Assembly: GCF_039534165.1 (NCBI RefSeq) | Contig: NZ_BAAAUX010000010.1 | Coordinates: 124,001 to 188,000, forward strand | Origin: Saccharopolyspora_D taberi | GTDB lineage: Bacteria; Actinomycetota; Actinomycetes; Mycobacteriales; Pseudonocardiaceae | Length of the DNA: 64,000 bases | Direction of reading: 5' to 3' | Part shown: positions 49,382-58,700 of the stretch, in pieces | How positions within the stretch are numbered: the first letter of the stretch is position 1 | How the letters are laid out: each line of letters opens with the position of its first letter | Notes under the pieces: generated by a model | The model's database searches: none | The model's input: the letters and a program-made list of their open reading frames with translations, nothing else | What the model was told of the DNA's origin: nothing | Program-made: the position numbers and the translations under genes

Positions 49382-50053
49382 GTGGTGGCGAGGCGACGGC
49401 GGAACGCGGCCGAGGCCCAGGGCGGACGGACCTCCGCCCGCACGGCCCGGGTTCGGATGACCGGCAAGGAACGGCGGCAGCAGCTGCTCGACATCGCACG
49501 CGCGCTGTTCGCCGAGAAGGGCTTCGACGGCGCCTCCATCGAGGAGATCGCGCACCGCGCCGGGGTGTCCAAGCCGGTGGTCTACGAGCACTTCGGCGGC
49601 AAGGAGGGCATCTACGCGGTCGTGGTGGACCGCGAGATGCGCCACCTGCTCGACCTGATCGTCTCCGCGCTGTCGGCGGGCCACCCGCGCGAGCTGCTGG
49701 AGCAGGCCGCGCACGCGCTGCTGGAGTACATCGACAACTCCACCGACGGCTTCCGCATCCTGGTCCGGGACTCGCCGGTGGCCAGCACCAGCGGCACCTT
49801 CTCCAGCCTGCTCAACGACATCGCCAGCCAGGTCGAGCACATCTTCGGCCTCCAGTTCAGCGCCAAGGGCTACGACAAGAAGCTCGCCCCGCTCTACAGC
49901 CAGGCGCTGGTGGGCATGGTCGCGCTGACCGGCCAGTGGTGGCTGGAGGTGCGCAAGCCGAAGAAGGAAGAGGTCGCCGCGCACCTGGTGAACCTCGCCT
50001 GGAACGGGCTGTCGCATCTCGAACACAAGCCCGTCCTCCGCCGGCCGAAGTGA
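49382..50053 (+). CDS. TetR-family transcriptional regulator
   Basis: 223 aa from GTG 49382 (ATG 49376 possible). After a basic N-terminal arm comes the HTH: RRQQLLDIARALFAEKGFDGASIEEIAHRAGVSKPVVYEHFGGKEGIYAVV. The ligand domain includes FSSLLNDIASQVEHIFG and ALVGMVALTGQWWLEVRKP. Position between glmU and mfd resembles Rv1019, and adjacency to the desaturase gene suggests fatty-acid-responsive control through the upstream double palindrome. Confidence 0.9.
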   Translation: MVARRRRNAAEAQGGRTSARTARVRMTGKERRQQLLDIARALFAEKGFDGASIEEIAHRAGVSKPVVYEHFGGKEGIYAVVVDREMRHLLDLIVSALSAGHPRELLEQAAHALLEYIDNSTDGFRILVRDSPVASTSGTFSSLLNDIASQVEHIFGLQFSAKGYDKKLAPLYSQALVGMVALTGQWWLEVRKPKKEEVAAHLVNLAWNGLSHLEHKPVLRRPK

Positions 50054-50080
50054 CTTGGGGTTGTACGGCTCGGTTTGCGT

Positions 50081-50142
50081 GGCGGTGCCGGTTGCTTGCA
50101 CGGGCTAAGCGGCTTCGCCGCTTGAAGACGATGGTCGGGTGG
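50081..50142 (+). repeat. Dispersed 65-bp repeat, copy 2
   Basis: About 85 percent identical by eye to the minus strand of 34627-34690, with the same core GGGCTAAGCGGCTTCGCCGC. It lies between the tetR and iclR genes. Confidence 0.8.
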
Positions 50143-50182
50143 TTCGCGCGGGTTCGCGGGAAGTCGCCGCAGAATGGCCGGT

Positions 50183-50986
50183 ATGTCTGAAACCGGGCCG
50201 ACGGTGGCGTCGCGGTTGTTCCGGGTGCTCGACGCGTTCACCGCGCAGCGGCCCGCCATGACGTTGTCGGCGATCAGCAGGCACAGCGGGCTCGCGCTCA
50301 CCACCACGCACCGGCTCGTCGGCGAGCTCGCCGGCTGGGGCGCGCTGGAGCGCGGCGCCGACGGCCGCTACCGGATCGGCCTGCGGCTGCACGAGCTCGC
50401 CTCGCTCGCGCCGCGCGGCATGTTCCTGCGCCAGGTCGCCATGCCGTTCCTCGGCGACCTCTACGAGGCCACCCACCAGAACGTGCAGCTCGGGGTGCTC
50501 GACGGCACCGACGTCGTCTACGTCGAGCGCATCTCCGGCCGCGAGGCGGTGCCGGTGGTCTCGCGGGTCGGCGGCCGACTGCCGCTGCACGCGACCGGTG
50601 TCGGGCTGGTGCTGCTCGCGCACGCCGATCACGACCTCCAGGAAACCGTGCTCGGCGGGCCCTTGCAGCGGTTCACCACCCGCACCGTCGACGACCCCGA
50701 GCAGTTGCGGCGGGTGCTGGCCGACGTGCGGCGGCAGGGGTACGTGATCAGCGACCGGCAGATCGAGCTGACCACGCTGTCGGTGGCGGCGCCGGTCCGC
50801 GACGAGTCGGACGCGGTCATCGCGGCGCTGTCGGTCGTGGTTCCCGCCGAAGGGACAGACCCGCGCACGCTCGTGCCCGCCGTGCGCGCCGCCGCCCGCG
50901 GGATCTCGCGGACGCTCGGGTCGCCGCGCGCGGCGGCGCTGCCGGGCAGCGCGCGGCGGGAGTCGGACCGAGAATCCTTCCGGTGA
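50183..50986 (+). CDS. IclR-family transcriptional regulator (likely of pobA)
   Basis: 267 aa. N-terminal wHTH: VASRLFRVLDAFTAQRPAMTLSAISRHSGLALTTTHRLVGELAGWGALE; the effector domain contains VYVERISGREAVPVVSRVGGRLPLHATGVG, a standard IclR stretch. CAGAAT 7 nt before ATG 50183 suggests a leaderless mRNA. IclR proteins PobR/PcaR/PcaU regulate aromatic catabolism, and pobA follows at once on the same strand, with palindromes between. So 4-hydroxybenzoate or protocatechuate is the likely effector (inference). Confidence 0.9.
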   Translation: MSETGPTVASRLFRVLDAFTAQRPAMTLSAISRHSGLALTTTHRLVGELAGWGALERGADGRYRIGLRLHELASLAPRGMFLRQVAMPFLGDLYEATHQNVQLGVLDGTDVVYVERISGREAVPVVSRVGGRLPLHATGVGLVLLAHADHDLQETVLGGPLQRFTTRTVDDPEQLRRVLADVRRQGYVISDRQIELTTLSVAAPVRDESDAVIAALSVVVPAEGTDPRTLVPAVRAAARGISRTLGSPRAAALPGSARRESDRESFR

Positions 50987-51000
50987 CCGGAAACTCCGGT
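50978..51000 (+). promoter_or_regulatory. Operator-like palindromes before pobA
   Basis: Overlapping TTCCGG-TGA-CCGGAA (50978-50992) and ACCGGA-AAC-TCCGGT (50986-51000), each with perfect 6-bp arms, partly inside the end of the iclR gene and about 80 bp before the pobA start. Probable IclR site. Confidence 0.5.
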
Positions 51001-51079
51001 TCCTCGGCGGATTTCCCGGCCGCATCGTGTGGCTCACCCGAGTAGCGGCCGTCACACGGCCAACGGAAGGGAAGTGGCG

Positions 51080-52240
51080 ATGCGGATCCAGGTCGGGATC
51101 GTCGGAGCCGGGCCCGCCGGGCTGATGCTGTCCCATCTTCTGCACCAGCGCGGCATCGAGTCGGTCGTCCTCGACACCAGGACCAGGGCGGAGATCGAGG
51201 GCACGATCCGCGCGGGCGTGCTGGAGCAGAACTCGGTCGACCTCATGGTCGAGACCGGTGTCGGCGACCGGGTCAAGCAGCAGGGGATGGTGCACCACGG
51301 CATCGAGCTGCGCTTCGGCGGCAGGGGCCACCGCATCGACTTCGCCGACCTGACCGGCCGAGGCGTGACGATCTACCCGCAGCACGAGGTGCTCAAGGAC
51401 CTCATCGCCCGGCGGCTCGCCGACGGCGGCGACATCCGCTTCGGCGTGTCCGACGTCGAGGTCGAGGGGATCGACGGCGACGCCCCGATGATCCGGTTCA
51501 CCGAGGACGGCACCGAACGGGTGCTGCACCCGGACCTGGTCGCGGGCTGCGACGGTTCCCGGACCCGGACCCGTGGGCTGATCCCCGCGCGCCAGGACCA
51601 CTTCCGCCAGTACCCGTTCGCCTGGTTCGGCATCCTCGCCGAGGCACCGCCCTCGTCCGACGAGCTGATCTACGCCCGGCACGAGAACGGTTTCGCGCTG
51701 ATCAGCACCCGTTCGCCCACGGTCCAGCGGATGTACCTCCAGGTCGACCCGGACGACACCGTCGAGCAGTGGTCCGACGACCGGATCTGGAGCGAGCTGC
51801 ACGCGCGGGTCGACGGCGAGGGCGCGCGGATCGTCGATGGGCCGATCTTCTCGAAGTCGGTGCTGCAGTTCCGCAGCTTCGTCTGCGAGCCGATGCAGCA
51901 CGGGCGGCTGTTCCTCGCCGGGGACGCCGCGCACACGGTGCCGCCGACCGGGGCGAAGGGCATGAACCTCGCCCTCGCCGACGTCCACGTCCTCTCCCGC
52001 GCGATGGACCGGTACTTCGCCGCCCGCGACCGCACCGCGCTCGACGCCTACACCGCGACCGCGCTGCCGCGGGTCTGGCGGGCGCAGCACTTCTCGTGGT
52101 GGATGACCTCGATGCTGCACCGGATGCCGGAGGCGAGCGGCTTCGACCTGAACCGCCAGCTCGCCGAACTCGACGCGGTCACCCGCTCCCGCGCGGGGCG
52201 CACGCTGCTCGCCGAGAACTACGTCGGAATGCCGCTCTAG
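51080..52240 (+). CDS. pobA: 4-hydroxybenzoate 3-monooxygenase
   Basis: FAD/NAD(P)H hydroxylase converting 4-hydroxybenzoate to protocatechuate. 386 aa. FAD motif VGIVGAGPAGLMLSHLL (residues 4-20), the DG motif VAGCDGSRTRTRGLI, and the GD motif LFLAGDAAHTVPPTGAKGMNLALADV. TIRAGVLEQNSVDLM with substrate-contacting residues is typical of PobA. GGAAGGGAAG precedes ATG 51080. The protocatechuate-cleavage (pca) genes are not in the window. Its stop codon overlaps the end of a convergent LysR pseudogene. Confidence 0.93.
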   Translation: MRIQVGIVGAGPAGLMLSHLLHQRGIESVVLDTRTRAEIEGTIRAGVLEQNSVDLMVETGVGDRVKQQGMVHHGIELRFGGRGHRIDFADLTGRGVTIYPQHEVLKDLIARRLADGGDIRFGVSDVEVEGIDGDAPMIRFTEDGTERVLHPDLVAGCDGSRTRTRGLIPARQDHFRQYPFAWFGILAEAPPSSDELIYARHENGFALISTRSPTVQRMYLQVDPDDTVEQWSDDRIWSELHARVDGEGARIVDGPIFSKSVLQFRSFVCEPMQHGRLFLAGDAAHTVPPTGAKGMNLALADVHVLSRAMDRYFAARDRTALDAYTATALPRVWRAQHFSWWMTSMLHRMPEASGFDLNRQLAELDAVTRSRAGRTLLAENYVGMPL

Positions 52241-53023
52241 GCCGCGATTTCCAGGAAGGACCGCAGGACGGGCGGCTCGGTGCCCCGGCGCCACGCCATG
52301 GCCATCCGGGCCGTCGCGGTCCTGTCGGTCAGCGGCACGAACACCGTCCCGGCGCGGGGTAGCTGCTGCACCGAAGACGGCAGGACGGCGATCCCGATGC
52401 CGCCCGCGACCAGCCCGACGATCGTCTGGAGCAACCAGACGTCGGGCTGCACGACGTGCGGGGTGAACCCGGCGCGCTCGCAGGCTCCGGTGACGATCCC
52501 GTGCAGGCCGGGCATGTCGTAGCGGGGCGGGAAGATGAACGGCTCGTCCGACACCCAGCTCAGGTCCACTTCGGACTGATCGGCCAGCCGGTGCGCCGAA
52601 GGCAGCGCCAGCACGAGCGAGTCCTCGGCGATGGTGCGCACGCGCAGCGACGGATCGTCGATCGGGAGGTAGAAGAAGCCCGCGTCGATCCGGCGGTCGT
52701 GCAGCCGCGCCACGACCTCGTCCGGCCGCATCTCCTGGAGGTGCAGCCGCACCTCCGGGCAGCGCGCCTTGAACCGCCGCAGCAGCGGCGGCAGCACGGC
52801 GTTGCACGCCGACGGCACGAACCCGAGCGCCAGCCTGCCGACCTGCCCGCTGCCCGCCTCGCGGGTCATCCGCGACGCCTGGTCGACGTCGCGCAGGATC
52901 CGGCTTGCGCAGCTGCGCGTTCAGCGGCGGCTGCGCCATGTGCAGGCGGGCCGCCGCGCGGGTGAGGCTCTGCTCCTCAGCGATCGCGACGAAATACCGC
53001 AGGTGCCGGAGTTCCACGTTCAC
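52237..53023 (-). pseudogene. LysR-family regulator disrupted by an internal deletion
   Basis: The N-terminal HTH (MNVELRHLRYFVAIAEEQ..., AQPPLNAQLRK) reads in one frame from 53023. The co-inducer domain (ILRDVDQASRMTREAGSGQVGRLALGFVP through to the stop) is in another frame. At the junction near 52898-52910 about 35 residues that normally link LNAQLRK to ILRDV (the end of the HTH and start of the linker helix) are missing, with a frameshift. The effector domain alone is intact (LPSSVQQL, RMAMAWRRG). Likely inactive unless it is an assembly error. Divergent from an aromatic-acid transporter. Confidence 0.75.
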
Positions 53024-53032
53024 CTACCCATA

Positions 53033-53049
53033 GCTTCAGCGTATGAAGC
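53033..53049. promoter_or_regulatory. LysR-type box between the LysR pseudogene and the MFS gene
   Basis: GCTTCA-GCGTA-TGAAGC, a perfect 6-bp-arm inverted repeat of the TTCA-N7-TGAA kind bound by LysR proteins. It remains intact although the divergent LysR gene is broken. Confidence 0.5.
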
Positions 53050-53133
53050 ACGCTAAATCCTGGTATTGGACATATGGGTGATCTCGGCCGCACCCTCCCT
53101 TAAGACCTGTCGGGTTCGACGAGGGAGCGTGCT

Positions 53134-54369
53134 GTGCCGGGAATGGGAACGAGCGCCCGCTGGGTGCTTCCGCTGTGCTGGACCGCGGTGCTGCTCGACG
53201 GGTTCGACCTCGTCGTGCTCGGCACGGTGCTGCCGGTGCTGCTGGAGGACGGCGTCTGGGGCATGACCCCGGCGAGCGCGTCCCTGGTGTCCACCGTCGG
53301 CCTGCTCGGGATGATGATCGGCGCGCTGGTGATCGGCACCCTGACCGACCTGGTCGGCAGGCGGCGGGTGCTGGTGCTGTCGGTGGCCGGGTTCTCGGTG
53401 TTCACCGCGTTGTGCGCGGTGGCGCCGTCGATGCTCGTGTTCGGGCTGCTGCGCTTCCTGGCCGGGCTCGGCCTGGGCGGCTGCCTGCCGACCGCGATCA
53501 CGCTGGTGACCGAGTTCGCCAGGGGCGACCGCCGCAGCAGCGCGACCACCACGATCATGACCGGCTACCACGTCGGCGCGGTGCTCACCGCGTTGCTCGG
53601 GTTGCTGCTGATCCCCGGGCTGGGCTGGCGGACGATGTTCGTCGCGGGCGCGCTGCCCGCGCTGGTGCTGGTGCCGCTGATGGTCCGGTACCTGCCGGAG
53701 TCGCGGGTCTTCACCGCGCAGACGAGGGTGCAGGCCCGCGACAGCATCGCGACGCTGTTCCGCGGCGGGATGGCGGTGTCCACCATCGCGTTCTGGGTGG
53801 CCTCGTTCCTGGGGCTGATCCTGGTCTACGGGCTCAACACCTGGCTGCCGCAGATCATGCGGGCCGCGGGCTACCCGCTCGGCGCGTCGCTGGGCCTGCT
53901 GCTGACGCTGAACGTGGGCGCGGTGCTCGGGCTCGTCGCGGGTGGCCGGGTCGCCGACCGCGCCGGGGTGAAGGGCTCGACGGTCTTCTGGTTCCTCGCC
54001 GCGGCCGTGCTGCTGGCGCTGCTGAGCGTCCGGCTGCCCGCGGCCGGTCTCTACGCCGCCGTGCTGATGGCCGGGTTCTTCGTGTTCAGCGCGCAGACCC
54101 TCGTCTACGCCTTCGTCGGCCGCGCCTACCCGGCCGCGAGCCGCGCGACCGGTCTCGGGTGGACGACCGGGATCGGCCGCATCGGCGCGATCACCGGACC
54201 GCTGCTGGGCGGCGCCCTGCTGACGGCCGGCATCGCCTACCCGTGGGGCTTCTACGCCTTCGGCGCGATCAGCGCTCTGGCCGCGGTGGCGATCGCGGCG
54301 GCAGCGCGGCCCGCGGCCGATTCGCCCGCACCGGGCAGCGAACACGAGGTCACCGCGGGACGGGGCTGA
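53134..54369 (+). CDS. MFS transporter, aromatic acid:H+ symporter type
   Basis: 411 aa, 12 helices. AAHS-type marks: LLDGFDLVVLGTVLPVL in TM1 (DGFD motif) and the loop 2-3 motif GTLTDLVGRRRVL; the loop 8-9 GRVADRAGVKG repeats it. Likely imports 4-hydroxybenzoate or protocatechuate, in line with pobA next door. GTG 53134 with GAGGGA 7 nt upstream. The last 20 bp overlap the convergent dehydrogenase gene. Confidence 0.88.
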   Translation: MPGMGTSARWVLPLCWTAVLLDGFDLVVLGTVLPVLLEDGVWGMTPASASLVSTVGLLGMMIGALVIGTLTDLVGRRRVLVLSVAGFSVFTALCAVAPSMLVFGLLRFLAGLGLGGCLPTAITLVTEFARGDRRSSATTTIMTGYHVGAVLTALLGLLLIPGLGWRTMFVAGALPALVLVPLMVRYLPESRVFTAQTRVQARDSIATLFRGGMAVSTIAFWVASFLGLILVYGLNTWLPQIMRAAGYPLGASLGLLLTLNVGAVLGLVAGGRVADRAGVKGSTVFWFLAAAVLLALLSVRLPAAGLYAAVLMAGFFVFSAQTLVYAFVGRAYPAASRATGLGWTTGIGRIGAITGPLLGGALLTAGIAYPWGFYAFGAISALAAVAIAAAARPAADSPAPGSEHEVTAGRG

Positions 54370-55462
54370 CCCGCAGCACCTTGTCGTCGCCACCGTTGGA
54401 CGTGGTCAGGTACAGCGCGCCGTCCGGTCCAGTCCGGGCGGCCCGCAACCTGCCGAACCTGCCGTCGAGTTCGGCCGGAACCGCGGCGTCCCGCACGCTC
54501 CCGTCGGGATTCGGCTTGAACAGCAACAGCTTGCTGCCCCTGAGCGCGGCCACGGCGAGCGTCCCGCCGTCCCAGTCCAGGTACGCCGCGCCGCACACCG
54601 CCTCCGTCGCCGAGCCCGACGACCACACGGCGGGCATGGCGTCCGGGAACCGCGCCAGATCCGTCATCGGCACCGACTCGTCGTAGAAGTCCTGGGTTCC
54701 GCCCCGCGACGGGTCCCAGCCGTAGTTGCCGCCCCGGCGCAGCAGGTTGATCTCGTCGTCGACGTCCGGGCCGTGCTCGGCGATCAGCACCTGGCCGCCC
54801 GGGCGCGGTGCCAGCCCCTGCGGATTGCGGTGCCCGTAGCTGAACACCAGCCGCTCGGCCGGGTTCGGTGATCCGGCGAACGGGTTGTCCGGCAGGGGTT
54901 GCCCGGTGTCGAGGTCCATCCGCAGCACCTTGCCGCCGAGCGAGGTGCGGTCCTGGGCGATCGACGGGCGGGCGGTGTCACCGGTGCTGACCAGCAGCGC
55001 CCCGTCCTCGGCGAGCGCGGGCCTGCACCCGGAGTGCCGTCCGCTGGGGTTGACCGGCAGGCCGGTCAGCAGCTCTCCGACGCGCTGCGCGCTCGCGCCG
55101 TCCTCGGCCAGCCGCCAGGTGATCAACCGGATGTCGTCGCGGTGGTTCTGGCAGGTGATGAAGTGCCGGTTGCGGGCGAAGTCCGGGTGCACGAGCAGCC
55201 CCATCAGCCCGCCCTCGCCGCGCGCGACGACATCGCCGAAGTCGGCCGCCACCGGCCGCGCGCTGCCCGGTCCCACCAGCGCGAGGCGCCCCGGGCGCTG
55301 GGAGACCAGCGCTGTCCCGCCGGGCAGGAAACCGATGTCCCAGCCGTGTTCGAGGCCGGACGCGACCACCTCGACGCGCAGCCCGCCCTCGGTCGGGGGA
55401 AGTGGCGGCTCCGCCCTGGCGCAGGCGGTGAGGACGACGAGCAGCGCGAGCAGCCACGGCAT
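54350..55462 (-). CDS. PQQ-dependent-type sugar dehydrogenase lipoprotein
   Basis: 370-aa six-bladed propeller of the soluble glucose/sorbosone dehydrogenase family. A signal peptide with lipobox VVLTAC puts the lipidated Cys near residue 14. Typical motifs: VASGLEHGWDIGFLPGGTALVSQRPG, GLMGLLVHPDFARNRHFIT, NPSGRHSGCRPA, FSYGHRNPQGLAPRPGGQVLIAEHGPDVDDEINLLRRGGNYGWD. ATG 55462 is chosen over 55675 because the signal peptide begins there and CAGACT lies 6 nt upstream. Whether it uses PQQ or only has the fold is not known; PQQ synthesis genes are absent here. Confidence 0.85.
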   Translation of the reverse strand: MPWLLALLVVLTACARAEPPLPPTEGGLRVEVVASGLEHGWDIGFLPGGTALVSQRPGRLALVGPGSARPVAADFGDVVARGEGGLMGLLVHPDFARNRHFITCQNHRDDIRLITWRLAEDGASAQRVGELLTGLPVNPSGRHSGCRPALAEDGALLVSTGDTARPSIAQDRTSLGGKVLRMDLDTGQPLPDNPFAGSPNPAERLVFSYGHRNPQGLAPRPGGQVLIAEHGPDVDDEINLLRRGGNYGWDPSRGGTQDFYDESVPMTDLARFPDAMPAVWSSGSATEAVCGAAYLDWDGGTLAVAALRGSKLLLFKPNPDGSVRDAAVPAELDGRFGRLRAARTGPDGALYLTTSNGGDDKVLRVSPVPR

Positions 55463-55587
55463 GCGATCAGTCTGGCACGGTCCGCACGCGTCGGCGGGTA
55501 CTCGCGGAACCGGGTCGGCAGCACCGCGCACGGGCGCTGTCGGGGCGAGGTCGTACGCTGGGTCGCGAACCCCCGGCCGTGGCGCCC

Positions 55588-55647
55588 CAGTCCGTCGCCG
55601 CGCAGTCCATTGCCGCGCAGTCCGTTGCTCCAGGGTCCGTTGCTCCA
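55588..55647. repeat. Four tandem 15-bp repeats upstream of mfd
   Basis: Units CAGTCCGTCGCCGCG, CAGTCCATTGCCGCG, CAGTCCGTTGCTCCA and GGGTCCGTTGCTCCA, spaced exactly 15 bp, in the 275-bp divergent gap between the dehydrogenase gene and mfd. Confidence 0.85.
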
Positions 55648-55737
55648 GGGCATGACCGCGCCCGGCCTGCCGCATCGGGCGAAGTCCCGGGCAGGGGTGT
55701 GTCTTGCGTTCGCTACGTTCGGTGCGAGGTAGTTGCC

Positions 55738-58700
55738 ATGAGCCAGGCCGGTCCCCTCCGCGGACTGCTCGAAACCATGCTGCGCGACACCGCCGTCCGG
55801 CGCGTTGTCGACGCCGTCGACGATCCGCGCCTGGTGCTGGAGGGCCCGGCCGCGGCCCGCCCGCTGGCCGCGTCCGCGCTGGCCGCGGCGGACCGCCCGG
55901 TGCTGCTGGTCACCGCCACCGGCCGGGAGGCCGAGGAGGTCGCCGCCGCGGCGGCGGACCTGATCGGCTCCGCGGGCGTCGAGGTCTTCCCGTCCTGGGA
56001 GACGCTGCCGCACGAGCGGCTGTCGCCGCGCGCGGACACGGTCGGCCGCCGCCTGGCGGTGCTGCGCCGCCTGGCCCACCCCGAGGAGCACCCGCACGGC
56101 CAGGTGAAGGTGCTGGTCGCGACGGTCCGTAGCCTGATCCAGCCGATCGCGCCCGGGCTCGGCGAGCTGCGCCCGGTGCAGCTGCGCGTCGGCGCCGAGC
56201 ACGACTTCGAGGACGTGGTCGACAAGCTCGCCGGCCTCGCCTACAACCGGGTCGACATGGTCGAGAAGCGCGGCGAGTTCGCGGTGCGCGGCGGCATCGT
56301 CGACGTGTTCCCGCCGACCGACGAGCACCCGCTGCGGGTGGAGTTCTGGGGCGACGAGGTCACCGAGATCCGCCCGTTCTCGGTCGCCGACCAGCGCTCG
56401 CTGCCCGGTGCCGAGGACACCGAGCTGTTCGCGCCCGGCTGCCGCGAGCTGCTGATCACCGCCGACGTGCAGGAGCGCGCGGCCAAGCTCGCCGAGCAGC
56501 ACGAGGCCGACGCGCACCTGCACGAGATGCTGGGCAAGATCGCGGGCGGTGCCCCGGTGGAGGGCATGGAGGCGCTGATCCCGGCGCTGTGCGTCGGTGA
56601 GATGCAGCTGCTGACCGACCTGGTCCCGCCGCGCACGCACGTCCTGCTGGCCGATCCGGAGAAGGTCCGGGCGCGGGCGGCCGACCTGGTCCGCACCGGC
56701 CAGGAGTTCCTGGAGGCGTCCTGGATGGTCGCCGCCGACGGCGGCAAGGCACCGATCGACCTGGGCGCCTCGGCCTACCGGGGGCTGGCCGAGGTCGCCG
56801 AGCACACCAGGTCGCTGGGCCTGCCGTGGTGGTCGCTGACCCAGCTCAGCAGCGAGGACGCCGAGGACGACGGCGTCGTCCGGCTGGCGCTCAAGCAGGT
56901 CGAGGCGTACCGGGGCGAGGTCGAGCGCGCGTTCGCCGACCTGCGTGCGCACACCGCCGCGGGCGGCGCGGCCGTGCTGGTCGTCGCGGGCACCGGGACC
57001 GCGCAGCGCGCGGTGCAGCAGCTGCGCGAGGGCGAGCTGCCCGCGCGGCACGCGGAGGACGGGCTCCCGGCGGAGCCGGAGCCGGGCGTGATCACGGTCG
57101 TGCGCGGAGCGCTGGAGGACGGCTTCGCCGCGCCGGACGTGGCGCTGGTGGTGCTGACCGAGGCGGACCTGACCGGCGGTCGCGGCGGAACCTCCACCAA
57201 GGACATGCGGCGGATGCCGTCGCGGCGGCGCAACGCGGTCGACCCGCTGGCGCTGAAGGCGGGCGACTTCGTCGTGCACGAGCAGCACGGCATCGGCAAG
57301 TACGTCGAGATGGTGCAGCGCACGGTCGGCGGCGCGACCCGCGAGTACCTGGTGCTGGAGTACGCCAGCAGCAAGCGCGGCCAGCCCGGCGACCGGCTGT
57401 TCGTGCCGACCGACCAGCTCGACGAGGTCTCCCGCTACGTCGGCGGCGAGCTGCCGACGCTGAACAAGCTCGGCGGCTCGGACTGGAAGAACACCAAGGC
57501 CAAGGCGCGCAAGGCGGTCAAGGAGATCGCCGCCGAGCTGGTGCAGCTCTACGCCGCCCGCCAGTCGGCGCCGGGGCACGCCTTCGGCGCGGACTCGCCG
57601 TGGCAGCGCGAGCTGGAGGACGCCTTCCCCTACACCGAGACCGGCGACCAGCTCGCGGCCATCGACGAGGTCAAGGCCGACATGCAGCGCGCGGTCCCGA
57701 TGGACCGGGTGATCTGCGGTGACGTGGGCTACGGCAAGACCGAGATCGCGGTGCGGGCGGCGTTCAAGGCGGTGCAGGACGGCAAGCAGGTCGCGGTGCT
57801 GGTGCCCACGACGCTGCTGGCCCAGCAGCACCTGAACACCTTCACCGACCGGATGCGCTCGTTCCCGGTCAACGTCAAGGGCCTGTCCCGGTTCACCGAC
57901 CCGCTGGAGTCCGAGCAGACGATCACGGGCCTGGCCGAGGGCACGGTCGACATCGTCATCGGTACCCACCGGTTGTTGCAGACAGGTGTTCGCTACAAGG
58001 ACCTCGGCCTGGTCATCGTCGACGAGGAGCAGCGGTTCGGCGTCGAGCACAAGGAGCACATCAAGGCCCTGCGCACGCACGTCGACGTGCTGACGATGTC
58101 GGCGACGCCGATCCCGCGGACGCTGGAGATGAGCATGGCGGGCATCCGCGAGATGTCGACCATCCTGACCCCGCCGGAGGAGCGGCACCCGGTGCTGACC
58201 TACGTCGGCGGCTACGACGAGAAGCAGGTGGCCGCGGCGATCCGCCGCGAGTTGCTGCGCGACGGCCAGGTCTTCTTCGTGCACAACCGGGTGCAGACCA
58301 TCGAGAAGGCGGCCCGCCAGCTGCGCGAGCTGGTGCCGGAGGCCCGGATCGTCACGGCGCACGGGCAGATGAACGAGGAGCGGCTGGAGAAGATCATCCA
58401 GGGCTTCTGGGAGCGCGAGCACGACGTGCTGGTGTGCACCACGATCGTGGAAACGGGCCTGGACATCTCCAACGCGAACACGCTGATCGTGGAGCGCTCG
58501 GACGTCCTCGGCCTCTCCCAGCTGCACCAGCTGCGCGGCCGGGTCGGACGCGCCCGCGAGCGCGGCTACGCGTACTTCCTCTACCCGCCGGAGAAGCCGC
58601 TGACCGACACCGCGCACGACCGCCTGGCGACGATCGCGCAGAACTCGGAGCTGGGCGCGGGCATGGCGGTCGCCATGAAGGACCTGGAGATCCGCGGCGC

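Noticed and set aside
55579..55737. Mfd extended upstream to 55579
   Set aside because: Adds a repetitive PQSVAAQSIAAQSVA-like stretch coded by the 15-bp array, absent from the Mfd family.
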